Source: Clostridium tetanomorphum (GTDB lineage: Bacteria; Bacillota; Clostridia; Clostridiales; Clostridiaceae). From it: a stretch of 64,000 nucleotides of DNA. Under the pieces are notes generated by a model. That model searched no databases and was not told where the DNA came from. It saw only the letters and a program-made list of their open reading frames with translations. Below, piece by piece: positions 55,133-64,000 of the stretch (position 1 is its first letter; each line of letters begins with the position of its first letter). A program made the translations under genes and the position numbers. The stretch is taken from NCBI RefSeq assembly GCF_017873215.1, contig NZ_JAGGKA010000001.1, positions 124,001-188,000 of the forward strand. Reading direction: 5' to 3'.

Positions 55133-55567
55133 ATGTATAAACTATTTGTTAAAAAATTAAATGAAGATGCTATTGTGCCTAATTATGCTCATGAAGGAGA
55201 TGCAGGAATGGATTTATACTCTATTGAAAATAAATCCATAGAACCTGGAGAAACTGCATTAATACATACAGGTATAAGTATTGAATTATCAAAGGATACT
55301 GAAGCACAAGTAAGACCGAGAAGTGGATTAGCATTAAAACATTCTATAACGGTACTAAATACTCCAGGGACCATAGATGAAGGTTATAGAGGAGAAATTG
55401 GTGTAATATTAATAAATCATGGAAAAGAAGTTTTTATAGTTGAAAAGCATATGAAAATAGCTCAAATGGTTATTAAACCTACATATAAAGTGGAAGTGTG
55501 CGAAAAAGATATTCTTTCTGAAAGTGAAAGAGGTGCTGGTGGTTTTGGGTCAACTGGATTAAAATAA
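55133..55567 (+). CDS. dut: dUTP diphosphatase
   Basis: 144 residues, trimeric dUTPase: [50 protein letters not shown]-type ([11 protein letters not shown]) and C-terminal GAGGFGSTG. Prevents uracil entry into DNA. AGGAGGAG precedes the ATG. Confidence 0.97.
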   Translation: MYKLFVKKLNEDAIVPNYAHEGDAGMDLYSIENKSIEPGETALIHTGISIELSKDTEAQVRPRSGLALKHSITVLNTPGTIDEGYRGEIGVILINHGKEVFIVEKHMKIAQMVIKPTYKVEVCEKDILSESERGAGGFGSTGLK

Positions 55568-55603
55568 TATTAAAGTTATTAAAATATAGAGAGAAGTGAT
55601 AAT

Positions 55604-56038
55604 ATGTTTGATATAGATACTTGTGTAGCATTTATTACTAATAGTTCAGCTAAAAGAATAGCAGAATGTTTCAATGATAGATTAAGCAAGCTTGGAATTA
55701 CAAGAGTTCAATGGATTGCATTATATTTTATGGGGAAATACGAAAATATAAGTCAAAGTGAATTAGCAGAAAAAATGGATATTAAAGCTTCTTCAGTGGC
55801 TAGACTAATTGATAGAATGGAAAGAGATGAATATGTAATTCGACAAAGAGATGAAAATGATAGAAGAATAATTCATTTGGTTTTAACTGAAAAAGGAAAA
55901 GAATTAAGAGAAAAAATTATGCCAGAAGGGGAAAAGATGAGTAAGTTAGCATCAAAAGGATTAACTGAAGAAGAAATAGGAATCTTTAAAAAGGTTTTAG
56001 AAAAGATGAAAGAGAATGTAGAAGAGGTTAAGAAATAA
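55604..56038 (+). CDS. MarR-family transcriptional regulator
   Basis: 144 residues. Winged helix with SQSELAEKMDIKASSVARLI, DRMERDEYVIRQRDENDRRI and HLVLTEKGKELREKI. It is separated from the lipoyl-E3 gene by a palindromic hairpin that could be both terminator and operator. Ligand unknown. Confidence 0.92.
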   Translation: MFDIDTCVAFITNSSAKRIAECFNDRLSKLGITRVQWIALYFMGKYENISQSELAEKMDIKASSVARLIDRMERDEYVIRQRDENDRRIIHLVLTEKGKELREKIMPEGEKMSKLASKGLTEEEIGIFKKVLEKMKENVEEVKK

Positions 56039-56079
56039 TTTTATAACTTAATTATAATAAGTATATTGGAATTTATAAA

Positions 56080-56120
56080 AATAATTGCTATACTAATAAT
56101 TAGTATAGCAATTATTTTTA
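56080..56120. terminator. Hairpin between marR and the lipoyl-E3 gene
   Basis: AATAATTGCTATACTA and TAGTATAGCAATTATT are perfect 16-base arms, loop ATAAT, followed by TTTTA. Terminator of the MarR gene; the symmetric core could also bind a MarR dimer. Confidence 0.75.
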
Positions 56121-56141
56121 TATTTTATGGGAGGAATATAT

Positions 56142-57842
56142 ATGATTACTGAAATTAAGTTAGAAAAATTATCACCAGGGACTAAAGAAGGTAAAGTTGG
56201 CAAAGTGCATAAAAATATTGGAGACAGTATAAAAGTTGGAGATATATTACTAGAGGTTGAAGGGAAAAAAGGTAATATACCAGTGAAATCAAAAATAGAA
56301 GGAAAACTTACTAGTATAGAAGTAGAAGAAGGATCTACTGTGAAAATTGGAGATATATTAATGAAATTAAGCAATGAAGATGAATGTGAAGAATTTATGT
56401 GTGACAAAGAAAATTTTGCAGTGAAATTAGAAAATAGGTGTTGTAAAAAGACTTTAGAAGGAGATATTGCAATTATTGGAGGAGGTCCAGGAGGTTATGT
56501 AGCAGCTATACAAGGAGCTAAATCAGGAGCCAAAGTAATATTAATTGAAAAAGATAAGGTAGGAGGAACATGTTTAAATAGAGGATGTATACCTACTAAA
56601 GCTTTAGTTCGTTCAGCTGAAGTATATAATAATGTGAAAAATTCAGAGAAATTTGGTATACAGGTAGAAAACTATAATATAGATATGGAAAAAGTATTAG
56701 AAAGGAAAAATAGAATTGTAGAAAGTTTGGTCAGTGGAATAGAATACTTATTAGATAAACATAAAGTAACCTTTATAAAAGGTAATGGTAAGCTAATAGA
56801 TACTACTACTTTACAAGTAGATGAAGATATCATAGTTAAAGCTAAAAATATAGTGATTGCTACTGGATCTAAAACATCTTATTTGCCTATAAAAGGAGCT
56901 AAATTAAAAAATGTTATTACTAGTGAAGAGGCTTTAGATTTAAAGAAATTACCAAAGAAAATGGTGATTGTTGGCGGAGGAGTTATAGGAATGGAGTTTG
57001 CTTTCATATATGCTAATATGGGAGTAGAAGTATATATTGTAGAATATTTTAATAATATTTTATCGGCTCTAGATGAAGATATAATTAATAAAATAACAAA
57101 TATAGCTAAAGAAAAAGGAATAAAATTATATACAGGATGCAAAGTAGAGGAAATATTAGAAGGTGAAGGAGAAGAGTGTATAGTAAAGTTTAGCCAAAAT
57201 GGAGATTTTAAATATATTTCTTGTAATAGTGTTTTAATGTCTATAGGCAGAGAACCTTTTTTTGAAAATATAGGTATAGAAAATTTGAATATTGAATTGA
57301 ATGAAAAGGGCAAAGGAATAAAAGTCAACAACAGATTACAAACAAATATTCCTAATATATATGCTATAGGAGATGTGACTAATAAAATGCAGTTAGCACA
57401 TGTAGCATCCCATCAAGGAATAATAGCTATAAAAAATATCCTAGGAGAAAATAAACATATGAAATATAATGCTGTTCCTAGCGTTATATTTACTGAGCCA
57501 GAAATAGCTACTGTAGGAATAACAGAAAAAATTGCGAAGGAAGAGAATAGGAATATAGAAACAGGTAAATTCCCTTTTTCAGCCAATGGAAAAGCTATGA
57601 CTTTAGGAGAAAGTAGAGGTTTTGTGAAAATTATAAAGGATAAAGATACTGGAGAAATAATAGGAGGTAGTATTATAGGACCACATGCTTCAGATTTAAT
57701 AGGAGAAGTTACTTTAGCCATAAGTAAAGGTTTAAGTTCAGAAGATATTATAGAAGCAATACATGCACATCCTACTACAGCAGAAGCAATACATGAAGCA
57801 ACTTTATCAACAGAAGGTGGTGCAATACATTTTGCAGAATGA
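56142..57842 (+). CDS. lpdA: Dihydrolipoyl dehydrogenase with N-terminal lipoyl domain
   Basis: 566 residues. Residues 1-80 form a lipoyl/biotinyl-like domain (KVGKVHKNIGDSIKVGDILL; lysine candidate in EGKKGN), then the E3 flavoprotein: AIIGGGPGGYVAAI, redox CLNRGCIPTKAL, NAD-binding VIVGGGVIGMEFAF, YAIGDVTN and C-terminal HAHPTTAEAIHEA with the catalytic H-E. No E1 or E2 genes adjoin. ATG 56142 after GGGAGGA replaces the earlier 56127. lplA overlaps its end. Confidence 0.94.
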   Translation: MITEIKLEKLSPGTKEGKVGKVHKNIGDSIKVGDILLEVEGKKGNIPVKSKIEGKLTSIEVEEGSTVKIGDILMKLSNEDECEEFMCDKENFAVKLENRCCKKTLEGDIAIIGGGPGGYVAAIQGAKSGAKVILIEKDKVGGTCLNRGCIPTKALVRSAEVYNNVKNSEKFGIQVENYNIDMEKVLERKNRIVESLVSGIEYLLDKHKVTFIKGNGKLIDTTTLQVDEDIIVKAKNIVIATGSKTSYLPIKGAKLKNVITSEEALDLKKLPKKMVIVGGGVIGMEFAFIYANMGVEVYIVEYFNNILSALDEDIINKITNIAKEKGIKLYTGCKVEEILEGEGEECIVKFSQNGDFKYISCNSVLMSIGREPFFENIGIENLNIELNEKGKGIKVNNRLQTNIPNIYAIGDVTNKMQLAHVASHQGIIAIKNILGENKHMKYNAVPSVIFTEPEIATVGITEKIAKEENRNIETGKFPFSANGKAMTLGESRGFVKIIKDKDTGEIIGGSIIGPHASDLIGEVTLAISKGLSSEDIIEAIHAHPTTAEAIHEATLSTEGGAIHFAE

Positions 57843-58836
57843 TTGCAAACTTAAATTTATAAAATCAGATAGAGTAGACCCTTATTATAATTTAGCCTTA
57901 GAAGAATATTTATTAAACAATATAAAGGAAAATGAAGTTATTCTATATCTATGGCAAAATCAAAGTACTGTTGTTATTGGTAAAAATCAAAATCCTTGGA
58001 AAGAATGTATAATTTCAAATTTAAAAGAAGATGAAATTAAAATAGCTAGAAGATTATCTGGAGGCGGAGCGGTTTTTCATGATTTAGGAAATTTAAATTT
58101 TACATTTTTAATGAGAGAAGAATTATATAATTTAGAAAAACAATTACAGGTTATATTACAGGCTGTAAAAGATATAGGGATTAAAGCGGAGTTCACAGGA
58201 AGAAATGATATTACAATAGAAAATAAAAAGTTTTCAGGGAATGCTTTTTATTTTGATAATGATAAAGCTTATCATCATGGTACTTTATTAGTTAATAGCG
58301 ATTTGAATAAGCTTAATAAGTATCTTAAGGTATCTAAAGAAAAAATAGAATCAAAAGGAATTGATTCTATAAGATCTAGAGTTGTAAATTTATCTGATAT
58401 TATAGAAAGCATTACTTTAGAGAAAGTTATACATTCTATTAAAAAAAGTTTTTCCAAGGTATATGATGGTAAAATAGAACAACTTCAGCTTTCCTTAGAA
58501 AAAGATGAAGTTGAACAATTAGTGAAAAGATACTCTTCATGGAAATGGATATTTGGAGAAAGTCCTAATTTTAATGTGAATTTTACTAAAAGATTTTCTT
58601 TTGGTGAAATAGACATAGGCTTTATATTAAAGGATTCAAAAGTATATAAAGTTAATATATATTCTGATTTTATGAATGTAAAATTAATAGAAAAAATAAA
58701 AGATTCCCTAAAAGGTATAAATTTGCATATTGATGAAATTAAAAATAAATTAGATGATGTTCATGGAAATAAAGAAGAAGAAATTATGATAAATTGTATT
58801 AAGGTATGGTTACAAGATAAAGTGAAAAATATGTAA
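57832..58836 (+). CDS. lplA: Lipoate-protein ligase A
   Basis: 334 residues from TTG 57832 inside the E3 gene (overlap 11 bases; GAAGGTGG upstream). DPYYNLALEEYLL, NQSTVVIGKNQNPWKE, ARRLSGGGAVFHDLGNLNFT, GRNDITIENKKFSGNAFYF and HHGTLLVN are the LplA motifs. Attaches free lipoate, presumably to the lipoyl domain encoded upstream. Start uncertain: only non-ATG codons fit. Confidence 0.93.
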   Translation: MQNDCKLKFIKSDRVDPYYNLALEEYLLNNIKENEVILYLWQNQSTVVIGKNQNPWKECIISNLKEDEIKIARRLSGGGAVFHDLGNLNFTFLMREELYNLEKQLQVILQAVKDIGIKAEFTGRNDITIENKKFSGNAFYFDNDKAYHHGTLLVNSDLNKLNKYLKVSKEKIESKGIDSIRSRVVNLSDIIESITLEKVIHSIKKSFSKVYDGKIEQLQLSLEKDEVEQLVKRYSSWKWIFGESPNFNVNFTKRFSFGEIDIGFILKDSKVYKVNIYSDFMNVKLIEKIKDSLKGINLHIDEIKNKLDDVHGNKEEEIMINCIKVWLQDKVKNM

Positions 58837-58840
58837 AGTT

Positions 58841-58872
58841 AAAAAGCATGGAGTTTTTTCCATGCTTTTTAT
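58841..58872. terminator. Bidirectional terminator lplA / PAP2 gene
   Basis: AAAAAGCATGGA and TCCATGCTTTTT are perfect 12-base arms between convergent genes. Confidence 0.88.
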
Positions 58873-59501
58873 TATTCTGTATCTGGAATAAACAAAAATT
58901 TCCAATTGAATTTTCCTACGATATGAAAGATTAATTCAGCTAATGCTATAGCTGATATTAAATCCATGATAACATGTTGTTTAACAAAAAGAGTAGAAAT
59001 GATTATCGTAATAGAAGTAATGTAAACAAATAATTTGGTAAATTTATTACAATTACTTTGAAAGTTTATGCCTTTAATCATTAAATAGCAAGTAAGAACA
59101 TGAATGCTTGGAAAACAATTAAAGGGTTTATCAAATCTATATATTAACTTTGTTAATTGTATAAATATGTCATTACCATACAAATGAGGTCTTGGTACTG
59201 TAGTTTGAAATAAAAAGTAAGTTATATAGCATATAATCAAACCTATATTTAAACTTATGAGAGTTCTATAATAAGTATTTAAATTTTTTAAACATAAATA
59301 TAGAAAAATAATAAATATATAAGGATACCACATTATATAAGGAATTATAAATTCCTTCATAAAGGGTATGTTTTTATCTATTTCTGTAACAAGACTAAAT
59401 GACCCCCTTTCACTATTATTTAGTAATCCGTAAAATATATTTATTATAGGGATAGATAATAATGCTAATAAGTGAATGGAGTTATTTTTTATTCTTTCCA
59501 T
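58872..59501 (-). CDS. PAP2-superfamily membrane phosphatase
   Basis: 209 residues on the minus strand, about six membrane segments. PAP2 motifs: TTVPRPHLYG, NCFPSIHVLTCYL (P-S-x-H) and STLFVKQHVIMDLISA (H-x-x-x-D). Related to lipid phosphate phosphatases and phosphoinositol transferases; could recycle polyprenyl diphosphate. The first K-x6-R-P motif is reduced to R-P. AGGAGG precedes the ATG. Confidence 0.88.
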   Translation of the reverse strand: MERIKNNSIHLLALLSIPIINIFYGLLNNSERGSFSLVTEIDKNIPFMKEFIIPYIMWYPYIFIIFLYLCLKNLNTYYRTLISLNIGLIICYITYFLFQTTVPRPHLYGNDIFIQLTKLIYRFDKPFNCFPSIHVLTCYLMIKGINFQSNCNKFTKLFVYITSITIIISTLFVKQHVIMDLISAIALAELIFHIVGKFNWKFLFIPDTE

Positions 59502-59762
59502 TTTTACCTCCTAAGTTTATTATGTCATTATATTATCATAATAATGCATAATTCTTAAAGTTTTTTATCAAAATTCTTAAATTAATCTTAAATATTCATA
59601 TAATATTTTTTTGAAATTATTGTATAAATTTTATCAATAATTCATATATCTTTAAATGTATGTTTTAAGAAAAGAATTAAAGGTTTGAAAACTAGAAAAC
59701 TTTTGAAAATTTTGTTAAAATATATATTAAGTGAGTAATTACTATAAAGGTGGTGGGGTATA

Positions 59763-60887
59763 ATGAAAAAAGAGGAAATAGTAGCAATGATATTAGCTGG
59801 TGGACAAGGAACTAGATTAGGAACACTTACAAAAGAAAATGCTAAGCCAGCAGTTCCCTTTGGTGGAAAGTATAGAATTATAGACTTTACACTAAGCAAT
59901 TGTTCAAACTCAGGAATAAGTACTGTAGGAATTCTTACACAGTATCAACCCTTGAGCTTGAATTCTCATATAGGAATAGGAGTTCCATGGGATTTAGACA
60001 GGACTAATGGAGGAGTAACATTATTGCCACCATATCAGACAAAGGACGGGGGGGATTGGTATAAAGGAACAGCTAATGCAATCTATCAAAATATAAATTT
60101 TATAGATGAATATGACCCAGAATATGTTTTGGTATTATCCGGAGATCATATTTATAAGATGGATTATTCAAATATGTTGGAATATCATAAAGAGAAAAAT
60201 GCAGATGTAACTATTGCTGTAATAGAAGTTCCTTTGGAAGAGGCAAGTAGGTTTGGAATAATGAATGCTAAAGAAGATGGACGAATCTATGAGTTTGAAG
60301 AAAAGCCTAAACAACCTAAAAGCAATTTAGCTTCCATGGGAATTTATATATTTAATTGGAAATTATTAAAAGAGTTTTTAAAAAATGACGAAAATGATAT
60401 TAATTCTAATAATGACTTTGGCAAGAATATAATTCCTAATATGTTAAATAGTAATAAGAAATTATATGCATATTCTTTTAAAGGATATTGGAAGGATGTT
60501 GGGACTATAGAAAGTTATTGGGAAGCCAATATGGATCTTATCAATGATGCTGTAGATTTAGACCTATATGGGGATTGGAAAATTTATTCTGTTAATCCTG
60601 TGAGACCTCCTCAGTATGTAAGTGAAGAAGCAGTTATTAATAATTCATTAATAACTGAGGGGTGTACAATACATGGAGAAGTAACTAATTCAGTTATTTT
60701 TGCGGGGGTTTTCATAGGCAAGAATGTGAGGGTAAAGGATTCAGTAATAATGTCAAATTGTACAATAGAAGATAATGCTGTTATAACAAAAGCCATAGTA
60801 GGAGATGGTGTAATAATAAGCAATAACACAGTAGTTGGCAATGAAAATAGTATAACTGTAATTAGTAAAGGAGAAAAAATACTATAG
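59763..60887 (+). CDS. glgC: Glucose-1-phosphate adenylyltransferase
   Basis: Makes ADP-glucose for glycogen, 374 residues. [20 protein letters not shown] (nucleotide loop), [48 protein letters not shown], then a left-handed beta-helix ([20 protein letters not shown]). AAAGGTGGGG precedes the ATG. The 260 bases upstream, to the divergent PAP2 gene, hold a possible TTGAAA/TATTAA promoter and nothing else seen. Confidence 0.97.
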   Translation: MKKEEIVAMILAGGQGTRLGTLTKENAKPAVPFGGKYRIIDFTLSNCSNSGISTVGILTQYQPLSLNSHIGIGVPWDLDRTNGGVTLLPPYQTKDGGDWYKGTANAIYQNINFIDEYDPEYVLVLSGDHIYKMDYSNMLEYHKEKNADVTIAVIEVPLEEASRFGIMNAKEDGRIYEFEEKPKQPKSNLASMGIYIFNWKLLKEFLKNDENDINSNNDFGKNIIPNMLNSNKKLYAYSFKGYWKDVGTIESYWEANMDLINDAVDLDLYGDWKIYSVNPVRPPQYVSEEAVINNSLITEGCTIHGEVTNSVIFAGVFIGKNVRVKDSVIMSNCTIEDNAVITKAIVGDGVIISNNTVVGNENSITVISKGEKIL

Positions 60888-60901
60888 AGAGGATGAATCC
60901 T

Positions 60902-62011
60902 ATGTTAAAAGAGTATATGGGAGTTTTAAGTTTATATGAAGAAGAAAGTAATATAAGACCTCTTACGTTGGGGAGGCCACTAGCTTCTATACCCATAGGG
61001 GGGAGATATAGAATTATAGATTTTATACTTTCTAATATGGTTAATTCAGGCATAACAAACGTAGGGGTTTTTGGTAAAACAAAATCAAGATCTTTATTAG
61101 ACCATTTAGGTTCAGGAAAACCTTGGGATTTAGATAGAAAAATAAATGGTTTATTTATTTTTAATTTTGGACATATGGCATCTTGTGATGGAAACTTAGA
61201 ATGTTTAATAAATAATATGGAATATTTTTCAAGAAGCAAACAGAAATATGTTATAATGGCTTCTTCAAGTATGATTTGTAACATAAATTTTAAGGAAGCA
61301 GCTAAATGCCATGAGGAATCACAAAAAGATATTACTTTAATATATAAATCTGTTCATGATGGAAAAAATAATTTTCTTGGATGTCATACAATTAATATTG
61401 GTGAAAATAATAAAGTGTTGAGTATTGGGAAAAACATAGGTAAAGAAGATAAAATAAATGTATTTATGGAAATGTTTATTATGAAAAAGGAATTTCTGAT
61501 AAAATTAATAACTAAATGCTTACAAACTGGATGTGAAAAAAGTATCAAAGATTATATAGAAAACAATATTAAATTATTAAATACAAATGTTTATAAGTTT
61601 AATGGATATTTAAATTGTGTAAATTCAATAAATTCTTATTTTAAAGCTAATATGAATATGCTAAATGAAAATATAAGAAAAGAATTGTTTTATGAGAATG
61701 GACTCATTTATACAAAAGTAAAAGATGAACCACCAACAAAATATGGGGAATGTTCAAGCATCCATAATTCTTTAATAGCAAATGGTTGTTTAATTAATGG
61801 AACAGTAAAAAATAGTATCATAGGAAGAAGAGTAAAAATAGGAAAAGGATCTGTATTAGAAAATTGTATAATAATGCAGGGAAGTAAAATAGAAGAAAAT
61901 GTTATTTTAAAAAATGTTATTATAGATAAAAATAATATTATACAAAAGGGAAAAGAATTGAAAGGTGATAGTGAATTTCCAGTAGTTATAGAAAAAAGCA
62001 TATTAGGTTAG
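60902..62011 (+). CDS. glgD: GlgD, regulatory subunit of ADP-glucose pyrophosphorylase
   Basis: 369 residues, GlgC paralogue without the G-G-x-G-T-R-L catalytic loop: PLASIPIGGRYRIIDFILSN and SLIANGCLINGTVKNSIIGR remain. In Firmicutes it forms a GlgC-GlgD complex. ATG 60893 abuts GAGAGG; ATG 60902 is preferred. Confidence 0.93.
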   Translation: MLKEYMGVLSLYEEESNIRPLTLGRPLASIPIGGRYRIIDFILSNMVNSGITNVGVFGKTKSRSLLDHLGSGKPWDLDRKINGLFIFNFGHMASCDGNLECLINNMEYFSRSKQKYVIMASSSMICNINFKEAAKCHEESQKDITLIYKSVHDGKNNFLGCHTINIGENNKVLSIGKNIGKEDKINVFMEMFIMKKEFLIKLITKCLQTGCEKSIKDYIENNIKLLNTNVYKFNGYLNCVNSINSYFKANMNMLNENIRKELFYENGLIYTKVKDEPPTKYGECSSIHNSLIANGCLINGTVKNSIIGRRVKIGKGSVLENCIIMQGSKIEENVILKNVIIDKNNIIQKGKELKGDSEFPVVIEKSILG

Positions 62012-62023
62012 GAGGTATTAAAA

Positions 62024-63466
62024 ATGAAAGTACTTTTTGTAGCCTCTGAAGTAGATCCATTTATGAAAACAGGTGGTTTAGCAGATGTAGCATATGCTTT
62101 ACCAAAAGCTTTAAGAAAACTTGGAATAGATATTCGAGTAATGATGCCAAATTATGAAAGTATCCCTCAAAAATATAAGGATAGAATGAGTAAAATTTCT
62201 AGTTTTTCTATACCGGTTGGATGGAGAAATCAATATGGAGGATTATTATATTTAGAGGAGGATGGCATCCCATTTTATTTTTTAGATAATGAATATTATT
62301 TTAAAAGAAGTGATGGAGCTTATGGATATTATGATGATGGGGAAAGATTTGTTTATTTTTCAAGAGGTGTAGTAGAGAGCATTAAGTTCATGGGAGATTT
62401 TAAGCCGGATATAGTTCATTGCAATGATTGGCATACTGCAATTATTCCATTATTGATTAAAGAACAATATAAAGGGAACCATATTTTTAGCAATATAAAA
62501 ACTTTATTTACTATACACAATCTTCAGTATCAGGGAATATTTAACAAGGAAATACTTGTAGAGTTATTAGGATTAGGAGATAATTACTTTTCTGAATCTA
62601 GTTTAAAGTACTATGATAAAATTTCTTTTATGAAAGGTGGAATAATATATTCTGATATAGTAACTACAGTGAGTAAAACTTATAGTGAGGAAATACGAAC
62701 GCAAAATTATGGTGAAGGACTTCACGGACTTTTAAATGAAATAAGTTACAAATTATATGGAATTATAAATGGAATAGACTATGATTTGTTTAATCCTAGA
62801 TATGATAAGGACTTATATTTTAATTTTGATGAAAATAATATAGAAGATAAATGGAAAAATAAACTGGAATTACAAAAATCATTAGGGTTGTCTGTTGATA
62901 TGAATATACCTATGATAGGCATAGTATCTAGATTAGCAAGCCAAAAAGGTATGGATTTAATATGCTATGTAATGGAAGAGATAATGAAGTTAAATGTACA
63001 GTTAGTAGTATTAGGAACAGGGGAGAATAAATTTGAAGAGGCTTTTAGATATTATGCTCAAATTTATCCTCAGAAAGTTTCTAGTAATATCTTTTTTAGT
63101 AATGAATTAGCTAAGAAAATATATGGATCTTCAGATATGTTCTTGATGCCATCTCAATTTGAACCTTGCGGAATAGGACAGCTTATTGCTATGAGATATG
63201 GAAGCTTGCCTATAGTGAGAGAAACAGGTGGATTAAAAGATACAGTGAATTCTTATAATGAATTTTCTGGAGAAGGAAATGGATTTTCTTTTACTAATTA
63301 TAATGCACATGATATGTTATATACTATAAAAAGAGCCCTAAATTTTTATTATAATAAAGGTGTTTGGAATAATTTGATGATAAATTCCATGAAAATAGAT
63401 AATAGTTGGAATAAATCTGCTAATGAATATATACAAATATACGATAAATTATTATGGGATATGTAA
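62024..63466 (+). CDS. glgA: Glycogen synthase (ADP-glucose)
   Basis: GT5 glucosyltransferase, 480 residues. KTGGLADVAYALPKAL (K-T-G-G-L), HCNDWHTAIIPLL, TIHNLQYQGIF, NGIDYDLFNP, SRLASQKGMDLI and MPSQFEPCGIGQLIAMRYG. Follows glgD by 12 bases. Confidence 0.97.
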   Translation: MKVLFVASEVDPFMKTGGLADVAYALPKALRKLGIDIRVMMPNYESIPQKYKDRMSKISSFSIPVGWRNQYGGLLYLEEDGIPFYFLDNEYYFKRSDGAYGYYDDGERFVYFSRGVVESIKFMGDFKPDIVHCNDWHTAIIPLLIKEQYKGNHIFSNIKTLFTIHNLQYQGIFNKEILVELLGLGDNYFSESSLKYYDKISFMKGGIIYSDIVTTVSKTYSEEIRTQNYGEGLHGLLNEISYKLYGIINGIDYDLFNPRYDKDLYFNFDENNIEDKWKNKLELQKSLGLSVDMNIPMIGIVSRLASQKGMDLICYVMEEIMKLNVQLVVLGTGENKFEEAFRYYAQIYPQKVSSNIFFSNELAKKIYGSSDMFLMPSQFEPCGIGQLIAMRYGSLPIVRETGGLKDTVNSYNEFSGEGNGFSFTNYNAHDMLYTIKRALNFYYNKGVWNNLMINSMKIDNSWNKSANEYIQIYDKLLWDM

Positions 63467-63500
63467 ATTTTAGATTAATTTAAACTAAGGAGATATTAAA

Positions 63501-64000
63501 TTGAAAATATTAATATATGATAATTTAGAAGAAAAATTTATTAATAGTATTAGACAAAATGGAGAAAATGAAGTTATTACGCTAAGTAAAGGTGCTTTTG
63601 AAAAAGGGGATAAAGAATTAGAAGACGCTGATATATTAATAGGTTGGGGAGATACTAGAGATTTTACAGAAGAAAGAATTAAAAAAACAAAAAGATTAAA
63701 ATGGATACATGTGTTAGCTGCTGGAGTAGATAGATTACCATTTGAATATATAAAGGGAAGAAATATAAAGGTGACTAATTCCAGAGGGATTCATGCAATA
63801 CCTATATCAGAGTATGTTTTTGCTACACTTCTATTTTTGACAAAGAGCTTAAATATTCTATACAAACAGCAGATGAATAAATTCTGGATGGAACAACCAA
63901 TAGAAGAGCTTTCAGGAAAGACCATGGTTATAATAGGCTTAGGGAAAATAGGTAAAGAAATTGCTAGGAAAGCTAAAGTATTTGATATGAAAGTTTTAGG
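63501..64000 (+). CDS. D-isomer specific 2-hydroxyacid dehydrogenase (3' end outside window)
   Basis: TTG 63501 after AAGGAG begins KILIYDNLEEKF. Visible 166 codons include LKWIHVLAAGVDRLPFEYIK, NSRGIHAIPISEYVFATLLF and the NAD-binding MVIIGLGKIGKEIARKAK. Family members reduce 2-keto acids or make phosphoserine precursors; substrate undecided. It is 34 bases after glgA, but its function is unrelated to glycogen. Confidence 0.88.
   Translation, partial: MKILIYDNLEEKFINSIRQNGENEVITLSKGAFEKGDKELEDADILIGWGDTRDFTEERIKKTKRLKWIHVLAAGVDRLPFEYIKGRNIKVTNSRGIHAIPISEYVFATLLFLTKSLNILYKQQMNKFWMEQPIEELSGKTMVIIGLGKIGKEIARKAKVFDMKVL

Noticed and set aside
56879-57331. 150-codon minus-strand frame
   Set aside because: Antisense shadow of the E3 dehydrogenase gene; residues mirror its codon pattern and no start signal exists.

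Overview
The window is a low-GC (roughly 30 %), AT-rich stretch of a Gram-positive endospore former, most likely Clostridium sensu stricto. The block mreBCD, minCDE, spoIVFA-spoIVFB, rplU-prp-rpmA, spo0B-like, obgE has the Bacillus/Clostridium order. The Prp-processed N-terminus of L27, a Spo0E-like peptide, etfBA/acyl-CoA dehydrogenases and a complete selenocysteine system fit an amino-acid-fermenting clostridium such as the C. botulinum group I/C. sporogenes type. The species is inferred, not shown. No insertion sequence, prophage or CRISPR array was seen.

Layout. 1-1.6 kb: the end of a two-domain GNAT gene, a decayed stretch (broken GNAT and TetR remnants) and tRNA-Leu(CAA) on the minus strand. 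1.7-7.2 kb: aroC-polA-coaE-lytic transglycosylase, tRNA-Leu(GAG), and a 6S-like RNA with its own promoter and terminator. 7.2-7.8 kb: a minus-strand block of three very short ORFs with good ribosome binding sites, hairpins and one strong promoter. 8-12.6 kb: an unusual glycerol kinase behind a leader terminator, recQ, and a divergent cis-prenyltransferase. 12.7-20.7 kb: a catabolic cluster of BrnQ-type carrier, class III CoA-transferase, two unlike beta-aminoacyl-CoA ammonia-lyase-like hotdog proteins, acyl-CoA dehydrogenase, EtfB, EtfA and a convergent second acyl-CoA dehydrogenase. Together these would activate a beta-amino acid as its CoA ester, remove ammonia and reduce the enoyl-CoA. 20.9-23.9 kb: GNAT, LUD protein, a c-di-AMP (ydaO-type) riboswitch with an NlpC/P60 hydrolase, and a SPOR-like protein.

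24.1-34.2 kb is the cell-shape and division block: maf-radC-mreBCD-PBP2-minCDE-rodA-mgsA. 34.4-46.8 kb is the sporulation/ribosome block: spoIVFA, spoIVFB, radical SAM, DUF2344, RNase G, L21 leader-rplU-prp-rpmA, spo0B-like, obgE, yhbY, nadD, yqeK, lytR, rluD. A convergent D,D-carboxypeptidase and comEA follow.

48.8-53.2 kb holds all four sel functions: selD (itself with an in-frame UGA), selA, selB and tRNA-Sec. 53.2-56.0 kb has small genes (Spo0E-like, three unknowns) plus dut and a MarR regulator. 56.1-58.8 kb encodes a lipoyl-E3 fusion and lipoate ligase. 58.9-63.5 kb holds a PAP2 membrane protein and the glycogen operon glgC-glgD-glgA, and the window ends inside a 2-hydroxyacid dehydrogenase gene.

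The strongest candidates for something undescribed are the beta-aminoacyl-CoA cluster, whose two lyase subunits have lost opposite halves of the family motifs, and the minus-strand small-ORF block at 7.3-7.8 kb. Many start codons were moved downstream of the longest ORF because the Shine-Dalgarno sequence overlaps the first start.
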